DNA of 19,199 nt, from assembly GCA_904502215.1 (NCBI GenBank), contig CAJGDQ010000004.1, positions 1 through 19,199 on the forward strand. The letters are read 5' to 3'. Under the pieces are notes generated by a model. That model had not been told where the DNA came from, ran no database searches, and worked only from the letters and a program-made list of their open reading frames with translations. The position numbers and the translations under genes are program-made. Position 1 is the first letter of the stretch, and each line of letters opens with the position of its first letter. This DNA comes from Clostridiaceae bacterium (GTDB taxonomy: Bacteria > Bacillota > Clostridia > Oscillospirales > Acutalibacteraceae). Of this stretch, positions 7,755-13,973 are shown one piece after another.

Positions 7755-9935
7755 ATGATTCTGAAAAATTTATGGCATAAGGTTTATTTCTTTCTTAAAA
7801 CCATATTGCCTGAGTTTTTGAATAAGAATTTTAAAGTAACCAGCACCAAGCGTTCTAAAACGATTGGCGCTGTTATTTGCGTTGCAACCTTGTTGCCTGT
7901 TGTTATTTTGGTTAAGCAGTTTACTTCTCTTGAATTTTCGGCTAAATGGTGGATTTTGGCTTTTAATCTTTTATGTCCTTTTGTTTTGGGAATTGCGGCG
8001 GCATTTAATGTTCGGATTATAAATGATATTGCAAATAAAATTTGGCATTTTGTTTTCTTATTTTTAATGCCGATTGTTTTGATGACTATGACCGAGGCAT
8101 TAAATGATGTTTTCGTTTATGATATGACCTATTTGGGTTTTCTCGGTAACTATCTTGTTATAATTATAATGCTGTTTTTGTTTTTTGCACTAACAGGTAG
8201 CTTTAGGGTTGCTTATCTTGTTGTAACCCCTGTTTTATTTGGATTTGCAGTTGCTCATAGTTATATTATGGACTTTAGGGGAACTCCCTTTTTGCCGATG
8301 GATTTCTTAAGTGTTACAACAGCAATAGGCGTTGCTAATACTTATGATTATACACCAACCTATAAGGTTCTATCGGCGGCAATGATTTTTATTTTCATAA
8401 TAATTATTGCAATTAAAACCAAAACACCAAAATATAATCTATTAACTAAAATCACTTCAAGAACCTTTACGGGAACCTTTGCGGCAGTATTGTTATTGCT
8501 CTTTTTCGGCACAAGCGTTTTTGCTAATTTAGGAGTTCGTCCTGATTTCTGGAATCAAACCAGAGGTTATAGGAATTATGGATTTGTTTTTAACTTCTTT
8601 TGCAATACTAAATATCTATATATGTCCGAGCCGGATAATTATAATCCCGGCGATATAGAGAATATAGTTGATAAGCAGGAAGAGGAGGATTCCGATAACC
8701 GATATAGAAAACCGAATATCATTTGCATTATGAATGAATCGCTTTCGGATTTATCGGTGCTGGGCAATCTTGAAACAAATGAGGATTATATGCCCTTTAT
8801 GAGAAGCTTAACCGATAATACTATTAAGGGAAATCTCTATGTTCCTGTTATAGGTGCGGGCACTTCGAATACTGAGTTTGAGTTCCTAACGGGGCATACA
8901 ACTGCATTCTTGCCGTCCGGCAGTAATGCTTATATGCTTTATGTTAAAAATCCTATCGCTTCCTTGGTTTCTACTGTTGAAGCTCAGGGCTATTCTTCTT
9001 TTGCTTTCCATCCCTATTATGCGGCGGGTTGGAGAAGAACCGAGGTTTACAGTAATTTTGGCTTTAACAAGTTTGTAAGCCTTGAGGATATTATGGATAT
9101 TTCGCTTATGTATCAGTATCAAGAAAGCGGAAACGATGCCGATGTTTTGCAGAGCCTTGTTGAGCAGCATTATCCCGGAAGCAATATGATTTTAAGACAG
9201 TATGTTAGCGATTCCTATAACTATAAAAAGCTTATAGAGGATTTTGAAAATCGAGATAAATCTCAGCCTTATTTCGCATTTAATGTTACAATGCAAAATC
9301 ATGGCGGATATACCACCAGCTGTGTTAATTTTAATGAGAGCATTTATGCTACAAATGTTTCAAAGGAATATATAAAGGCTAATAAATATCTATCCCTTAT
9401 GAAATATAGCGATGATGCTTTTAAAGAGCTTATTGAGTATTTCAAAAAGGTTAAGGAACCAACAATTATTTGTATGTTTGGCGACCATCAGCCCTCGGTT
9501 GAAACAGGCTTTATCGCTGAGGTTATGGGTGTTGATAGTCTTTCAAGCCTTACTCCTGAGCAGGAACAAGCACGTCATGCAACCCCGTTTTATATCTGGG
9601 CCAACTATGATATAGAGGAAAAAACAATAGATAAATTAAGTTCTAATTATCTTTCTTCTTTGGTGCTTCAAACAGCAGGGGTTAAGCTTACTGAGTATAA
9701 CAAATACCTTTTAAAGCTTGCTGAAACCTTGCCTGTTATTGATACTGTTGGTTATATTGATAACCAAAACATTTATTATAAATGGAGTGATGTATCTCCT
9801 TATACAGAGCTTCTTGATAACTATGAAAAGGTGCAGTATAACAACATTTTCGACCAACAAAATGTTGATGCCAAAACATTCTATCTTAACGGTTTTGTCC
9901 CCGAGGCAACACCAATCAGTGAGGAAGAAAAATGA
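7755..9935 (+). CDS. LTA synthase family protein (membrane phosphoglycerol transferase)
   Basis: The product is a 726-residue membrane protein of the alkaline phosphatase/sulfatase superfamily, close to LtaS and other enzymes that move glycerol-phosphate from phosphatidylglycerol onto teichoic acid or glycans outside the cell. About seven hydrophobic helices occupy roughly residues 35-255, and a sulfatase-type domain spans about 320-610. Key residues are the metal ligand Glu328 (in MNES), the presumed nucleophile Thr370 in GAGTSNTEFEFLTG, His516 (QNHGGY), and Asp577-His578 in FGDHQP. The ATG at 7755 is chosen because GAAAGGG (7739-7745) is 9 bases upstream; the in-frame ATG at 7746 abuts that site. 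It overlaps the Nudix gene by ATGA. Canonical LtaS has five membrane helices, so the exact acceptor (lipoteichoic acid or another envelope polymer) is open. Confidence 0.9.
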   Translation: MILKNLWHKVYFFLKTILPEFLNKNFKVTSTKRSKTIGAVICVATLLPVVILVKQFTSLEFSAKWWILAFNLLCPFVLGIAAAFNVRIINDIANKIWHFVFLFLMPIVLMTMTEALNDVFVYDMTYLGFLGNYLVIIIMLFLFFALTGSFRVAYLVVTPVLFGFAVAHSYIMDFRGTPFLPMDFLSVTTAIGVANTYDYTPTYKVLSAAMIFIFIIIIAIKTKTPKYNLLTKITSRTFTGTFAAVLLLLFFGTSVFANLGVRPDFWNQTRGYRNYGFVFNFFCNTKYLYMSEPDNYNPGDIENIVDKQEEEDSDNRYRKPNIICIMNESLSDLSVLGNLETNEDYMPFMRSLTDNTIKGNLYVPVIGAGTSNTEFEFLTGHTTAFLPSGSNAYMLYVKNPIASLVSTVEAQGYSSFAFHPYYAAGWRRTEVYSNFGFNKFVSLEDIMDISLMYQYQESGNDADVLQSLVEQHYPGSNMILRQYVSDSYNYKKLIEDFENRDKSQPYFAFNVTMQNHGGYTTSCVNFNESIYATNVSKEYIKANKYLSLMKYSDDAFKELIEYFKKVKEPTIICMFGDHQPSVETGFIAEVMGVDSLSSLTPEQEQARHATPFYIWANYDIEEKTIDKLSSNYLSSLVLQTAGVKLTEYNKYLLKLAETLPVIDTVGYIDNQNIYYKWSDVSPYTELLDNYEKVQYNNIFDQQNVDAKTFYLNGFVPEATPISEEEK

Positions 9936-10396
9936 GGAATACAACCCTTTGCCATATAGAAAAAGATAACAAATATCTTATGCTTCATCGCATAAAAAAG
10001 AAGAATGATTTAAATCAGGATAAATGGGTTGGAATCGGCGGAAAGTTTGAGGATAAGGAAAGCCCTGAGGAATGCAATAAAAGGGAAGTGCTTGAGGAGA
10101 CAGGCTTAAGGCTTGAAAATGCACGTTATTGCGGTATAGTTACCTTTGTATCGGATATTTGGGAAACCGAATATATGCATCTATTTCATTCTGATTCTTT
10201 TTCGGGAAAAATTAAAGAGTGCGATGAGGGTGAGCTTTGTTGGGTTGATAAAGAGGAAATTTATTCCTTGCCCATATGGGAAGGGGATAAAATCTTTTTA
10301 AAACTAATTGAGGAAAATGTTCCATTCTTTTCATTAAAGCTTGAATATAAAGGCGATACCCTTATAAATGCAATACTGAACGGAGAAAAAATATGA
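9932..10396 (+). CDS. Nudix hydrolase (MutT-like nucleotide diphosphatase)
   Basis: This 154-residue cytoplasmic protein has a perfect Nudix box at residues 37-59 (G-x5-E-x7-REVLEETGL). It should hydrolyse a nucleoside triphosphate or other nucleoside-diphosphate-linked compound to a monophosphate, using divalent metal bound by the box glutamates. The N-terminus starts directly on the first strand, and the HRIKKKNDLNQDKW-GIGGKFE layout resembles clostridial MutT/8-oxo-dGTP diphosphatase-type enzymes. Substrate is not predictable from the box alone. ATGA overlaps at both ends (9932-9935 and 10393-10396) show tight translational coupling between the LtaS-like gene and the LOG-family gene. Confidence 0.92.
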   Translation: MRNTTLCHIEKDNKYLMLHRIKKKNDLNQDKWVGIGGKFEDKESPEECNKREVLEETGLRLENARYCGIVTFVSDIWETEYMHLFHSDSFSGKIKECDEGELCWVDKEEIYSLPIWEGDKIFLKLIEENVPFFSLKLEYKGDTLINAILNGEKI

Positions 10397-10968
10397 ATAT
10401 TTGTCTTTATGGAGCTTCAAGCACTGAGCTTGATAAATCCTTCATAACCGCCACTGAGCAACTAGGTGAAAAATTGGGGCTTAAGGGACATAATTTGGTT
10501 TATGGCGGCGGAGCTAACGGTCTTATGGGCGCAGCAGCGAGAGGCGTTCGAAAGGGCGGGGGAAAGGTTATCGGAGTTGCCCCTTCTTTCTTTCAGGTTG
10601 ATGGCGTTTTATTTGAGGACTGCGCTGAGTTTATATACACCGAAACGATGCGTGAAAGAAAACAAATTATGGAGCATAGGGCAGAGGCTTTTGTTATGGT
10701 GCCGGGTGGTATTGGCACCTTTGATGAGTTTTTTGAGATTATAACCTTAAAACAACTAGGTCAGCATAATAAGCCTGTTGCGATTTTTAATATAAACGGC
10801 TATTACGATAGCTTGGTTGCTATGCTTGAAAACGCTGTTAAATATAAGTTTATGACCGATAGCAGTCGTGATTTAGCACCTGTTTTCGAGGATGCAGAAA
10901 GCTTGATAAAATATCTTGAAGAATATAAGGCTGAGGATTATAATTTTTCAGTTTTTAAAAAGGTTTAA
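10393..10968 (+). CDS. LOG family protein (nucleoside 5'-monophosphate phosphoribohydrolase)
   Basis: This 191-residue Rossmann-fold protein belongs to the LOG family (TIGR00730), often mislabelled lysine decarboxylase. Characterised members split a nucleoside 5'-monophosphate, or cytokinin riboside monophosphate, into base and ribose 5-phosphate. The family signatures are present: YGGGANGLMGAAA near residues 37-49, the RERKQIME segment before the strand, and PGGIGTFDE at 104-112, where Glu112 is the expected catalytic residue. In bacteria the physiological role is usually nucleotide turnover rather than cytokinin production. It is the last gene of the three-gene operon, overlaps the Nudix gene by four bases, and is followed by a terminator. 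Confidence 0.93.
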   Translation: MNICLYGASSTELDKSFITATEQLGEKLGLKGHNLVYGGGANGLMGAAARGVRKGGGKVIGVAPSFFQVDGVLFEDCAEFIYTETMRERKQIMEHRAEAFVMVPGGIGTFDEFFEIITLKQLGQHNKPVAIFNINGYYDSLVAMLENAVKYKFMTDSSRDLAPVFEDAESLIKYLEEYKAEDYNFSVFKKV

Positions 10969-10992
10969 ACCGCTCAAACGAGCGGTTTTTTT
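10967..10992 (+). terminator. Intrinsic terminator after the LOG-family gene
   Basis: A 9-bp perfect stem (10967-10975 with 10980-10988, AAACCGCTC arm) has an AAAC loop and a run of seven T residues (10986-10992). The stop codon overlaps the left arm. In reverse it has only a short T-run, so it is at best a weak terminator for the AraC-type gene. Confidence 0.92.
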
Positions 10993-11042
10993 CTATAAAT
11001 GATTTTTATATTTTTCGTAATACAATAAAACGGAGGATTTTT

Positions 11043-12197
11043 TTAGCTTTTATTCCTATATTCTGAGGGGCTTATTCCGCAATGCTTTTTAAATAGCTTT
11101 GAAAAATATCGAATATCAAGTATTCCGCAGTATTGAGCTATGGTTTGAATTTGAAGATTGGTTGTTTTAAGAAGTCTTTTAGCGGTTGAAATTCTTTTTA
11201 AGTTTATATATTCGGTTATATTTTTTCCTGTTTCCTTTTTAAAAAGGGAGCTTAAGTAGCTTGCGTTTATATTATGCGCTTTAGCAAGGCTTGCGAGGGT
11301 TGGGTTTGAGCTTAAATCTATATCAATATGGGTTATGATTTTTTGAATGGTTGGCGAATATTTTTTAACCGAATTTTTTTGAACCAAAAGACAGTAGGAA
11401 CGAAACATTTCGCTCATTAGATTTTTAACAGCCGAAACGGTTGAGAGCATTTCGATTTTAGCGGCAAAATCCGAGGAAATTCTATCAAGATGAACAGGGT
11501 GAACCCCACCATTTTGAGCCGATTTTCTAAGTAAGGTATTCATAATTATACAATAGTTTTTTAGATTTCTTATGGGGTCGGAAAGCCTTTGCTCGAAATT
11601 TTGATTTGAAATCCCCGAAAGCAATACTTCAACCTTATGCACCTGACCGTTTTGAACAGCCAACATCATTTCGTTTTCATATTTATATCTTTCTTCCATT
11701 ATTTGAATATTCCAGGCGGCATTTTGTTCGCTAAGTTTAATGGTTTGATTATATTCATCGAAGGATGTGGCTTCGGCTTCTAAGTCGGTTACGATATAAG
11801 AATTTTGCCATATTATTTCAGCAAAGGAATCAAGTATAACAAAGATATGACTATTTTGAGGTATAATCGGAAGGCTTATATAATAATTTTCAAATTCGGC
11901 AAAGCTTTGAGGGGGAAGGCCGTTGTTTTCAGCAATTTCAAAAATTTCATTTTGAGTTATTTCTTTTGATAGATAGGGCCCTATCAACATTATTTCATCA
12001 TTTTTGGAACGTGGAAGAGCAAAAAGGATATAGGAACATTTTTGGTTATCTTTAAAGCGGTATATCGTATTGCTTTCGATGTTGGAAATTGATGGATTTA
12101 TAATGCTAAGTAGCTCCGTTTTTGGCAAAATAAGGGTTCTAATATGGCATTTTTTAAATGACTCCTCTAAAAGCTTTAGTTCGGCTTTGTAAAACAA
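11043..12197 (-). CDS. AraC-family transcriptional regulator of the adjacent sugar locus
   Basis: The predicted protein has 384 residues. The last 104 (about 281-384) form a standard AraC/XylS DNA-binding domain with two helix-turn-helix units, ending in IRYFSKLFKKHCGISPSEYR. The N-terminal 280 residues are a mixed alpha/beta sensor region that I cannot assign to a named ligand domain; a helical, possibly dimerising stretch lies before the DNA-binding part. The start is the TTG at 12195-12197, which has AAGGAGG at good spacing upstream. The open frame runs on to 12290, but that extension contains the gene's own promoter. It is divergent from the GPH transporter, so it probably senses the imported sugar and controls transporter and hydrolase. 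No other regulator is present in the locus. Confidence 0.9.
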   Translation of the reverse strand: MFYKAELKLLEESFKKCHIRTLILPKTELLSIINPSISNIESNTIYRFKDNQKCSYILFALPRSKNDEIMLIGPYLSKEITQNEIFEIAENNGLPPQSFAEFENYYISLPIIPQNSHIFVILDSFAEIIWQNSYIVTDLEAEATSFDEYNQTIKLSEQNAAWNIQIMEERYKYENEMMLAVQNGQVHKVEVLLSGISNQNFEQRLSDPIRNLKNYCIIMNTLLRKSAQNGGVHPVHLDRISSDFAAKIEMLSTVSAVKNLMSEMFRSYCLLVQKNSVKKYSPTIQKIITHIDIDLSSNPTLASLAKAHNINASYLSSLFKKETGKNITEYINLKRISTAKRLLKTTNLQIQTIAQYCGILDIRYFSKLFKKHCGISPSEYRNKS

Positions 12198-12245
12198 ATT
12201 ATTCGCCTCCTTGCATTTTGAACAAAAATGATAAACTTTATTATA

Positions 12246-12274
12246 ATTATAGAATAATATTACCTGATTTTCAA
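12246..12274 (-). promoter_or_regulatory. Predicted promoter of the AraC-family regulator
   Basis: On the minus strand, TTGAAA (12269-12274) is separated by exactly 17 bases from a perfect TATAAT (12246-12251). It reads toward the regulator, and its expected start of transcription is about 40 bases before the TTG start codon at 12197. Confidence 0.78.
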
Positions 12275-12328
12275 CAAAAATTTTTACCAATTACCAAAAA
12301 TAATACAAAAACACCTAAAAAAAATCCT

Positions 12329-12368
12329 AACGCTTAATTTTGAAAGATATTATAATATAATTAGCGTT
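12329..12368 (+). promoter_or_regulatory. Promoter and dyad operator candidate of the GPH transporter gene
   Basis: A perfect TATAAT (12351-12356) lacks a recognisable -35 at normal spacing, which suits an activator-dependent promoter. It lies between inverted arms AACGCTTAATT (12329-12339) and AATTAGCGTT (12359-12368), which pair apart from one unpaired T. A related dyad sits at the GH2 gene (13933-13957). Binding by the AraC-family regulator or another factor is inference. Confidence 0.55.
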
Positions 12369-12399
12369 TTAAAATAAAAATTAGGGGGATTGTTTTTAA

Positions 12400-13857
12400 A
12401 TGAAAAAACAAGTCAAATTAGACGCAAACGGCTATCGCAAATTTGGCATTCGTGATAGCATCGCTTATGCTGCAGGCGACCTTGGTTGCAACATGAGTTT
12501 TGCGCTTAAAGGCACTATGGCAATTTTCTGGACTCAGTTTATGAAGATGGATTTATGGTATGCTTTATTGCTTATCATAGTTCAGGTTTGGGATGCGATT
12601 AACGACCCGCTTATTGGCTCAATTATTGACTCTGATAGACATAAGTATAAGAGAAATAAGTTCTTGACTTACATATGGGCAGGTTCTATCGGTCTTATCG
12701 TTGGCGGTGCTTGCTGCTTCCTTCCTTTCCCGAATGCTCCTACTTGGGCTAAGTTCATAATCTTTATTGCAGGTTATGTTGTTTGGGATGCTTTCTATAC
12801 TGTTGCAAACGTTCCTTACGGCTCACTTCTTTCTTTAATTTCTAATGATGTTAAAGATAGAGCTTCACTTTCTGCTTGGCGTTCTGTTGGTTCTATTTTC
12901 GGCAATATGCTTCCTATGGTTATCCTTCCTTTCATTATTTATGATAAAGATAATAACCTTATTGGTGAGCGTGTATTTATAGCTGCTCTTATAATGGGTG
13001 TTCTTGGATTCTTCTGCTTCCAGTTTATGATTAGAAACACTGAAATCCGTGTTGATACAAGTGTTAGCCTTAATGAAGAACAACCTAAATTTAATGTTCT
13101 TAAAGCATTTGTTAGCTTTATTAAAAACCGTCCTGCAGTTGGTGCTACTATCGCTGCTATGGGTATGTTTATCGGTATGCAGGGTGCTACTACCGCAGTT
13201 ACCGTTATATTCCAATCCTATTTCAAGAATGTTCAAATTTCGGGTATTGTTCAGCTTTTCGCTATGATTCCGATTGTTTTGTTCACTCCTTTAGCTCGTA
13301 GCGCTGTTGCTAAGTTCGGCAAAAAAGAGCTTGCTACATTCGGCTCAATTGTTTCTATAATTGCAGGTCTTGGTTTATTTATTGTTTTCCCCGAAAATAC
13401 TAAGTTAGACCTTGTTATTTATATCGTTTGCCAGTTGTTCTTCTCATTGGGCCTTGGAATTTATTCAACTGTTTCTTGGGCTATGATGGGCGATGCCATT
13501 GATTACAATGAGTGGAAAACAGGTAACCGTGAAGAAGGAACTGTTTATTCACTTCATTCCTTCTTTAGAAAATTAGCTCAGGGTATTGGTCCTTCTCTTG
13601 TGCTTGTTATTATGGTAGCTTTCGGCTATGTTGGCGCAAACGAGGGTAATCAGGTTTGGGAAGTTGCCGTTAATATGAGATATTTGGTTGCTGCAACCTT
13701 CCTTTTCTCTGCAATACTTCAGTTTATCGGTTTGGGTGTTGTTTATAACCTTGATAAGAAAACCTTAGCTCAAATGAATGCAGAACTCGGCCGTGATGTT
13801 GAGGCTGACGATGATATTGTTTATACTTCTGCCGAGGATACTAATGATTTAGCTTAA
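12400..13857 (+). CDS. GPH-family (glycoside-pentoside-hexuronide) cation-coupled sugar symporter
   Basis: The product is a 485-residue, probably 12-helix inner-membrane transporter of the GPH branch of the major facilitator superfamily, relatives of MelB, LacS and the glucuronide carrier. Family marks are the N-terminal YAAGDLG, the DAINDPLIG motif at 65-73 followed by a charged D-x-D-R-x-K-x-K-R loop, and the late NEWKTGNREEGTVYSLHSF segment. There is no fused EIIA domain of the LacS kind. The ATG at 12400 has AGGGGG (12383-12388) 11 bases upstream. It faces the AraC-type regulator across about 200 bases and precedes the GH2 gene, which supports import of an intact beta-glycoside for cytoplasmic cleavage. 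It ends with its own terminator. Confidence 0.94.
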   Translation: MKKQVKLDANGYRKFGIRDSIAYAAGDLGCNMSFALKGTMAIFWTQFMKMDLWYALLLIIVQVWDAINDPLIGSIIDSDRHKYKRNKFLTYIWAGSIGLIVGGACCFLPFPNAPTWAKFIIFIAGYVVWDAFYTVANVPYGSLLSLISNDVKDRASLSAWRSVGSIFGNMLPMVILPFIIYDKDNNLIGERVFIAALIMGVLGFFCFQFMIRNTEIRVDTSVSLNEEQPKFNVLKAFVSFIKNRPAVGATIAAMGMFIGMQGATTAVTVIFQSYFKNVQISGIVQLFAMIPIVLFTPLARSAVAKFGKKELATFGSIVSIIAGLGLFIVFPENTKLDLVIYIVCQLFFSLGLGIYSTVSWAMMGDAIDYNEWKTGNREEGTVYSLHSFFRKLAQGIGPSLVLVIMVAFGYVGANEGNQVWEVAVNMRYLVAATFLFSAILQFIGLGVVYNLDKKTLAQMNAELGRDVEADDDIVYTSAEDTNDLA

Positions 13858-13863
13858 AATATT

Positions 13864-13898
13864 AAATGTCCGATTGTTTGTGCGGTCGGACATTTTTT
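13864..13898 (+). terminator. Intrinsic terminator after the GPH transporter gene
   Basis: A 10-bp perfect stem (13864-13873 with 13886-13895, AAATGTCCGA arm) encloses a 12-base loop and runs into six T residues (13893-13898). It separates the transporter and hydrolase transcripts. Confidence 0.9.
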
Positions 13899-13932
13899 AA
13901 AATTAACAGTTTATTTATAAAAATTTTTCTCA

Positions 13933-13957
13933 ATGCTTTATAATATATTTAAAGCAT
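13933..13957 (+). promoter_or_regulatory. Promoter and dyad operator candidate of the GH2 gene
   Basis: A perfect 8-bp inverted repeat, ATGCTTTA (13933-13940) and TAAAGCAT (13950-13957) with a 9-base AT spacer, overlaps a perfect TATAAT -10 box (13939-13944). The -35 position (13916-13921) is poor. The half-site resembles that at 12329-12368. A CGGAGG ribosome binding site follows at 13962-13967. Confidence 0.58.
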
Positions 13958-13973
13958 AAATCGGAGGTTCAAT

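Noticed and set aside
11031..11045. CGGAGG, a ribosome-binding-like site, after the LOG terminator
   Set aside because: No start codon or plus-strand open frame follows; it precedes the 3' end of the convergent AraC-type gene and is probably chance.
12198..12290. Longer start of the AraC-type regulator at 12290
   Set aside because: The extension contains a near-consensus minus-strand promoter, and AAGGAGG sits before the internal TTG at 12197.
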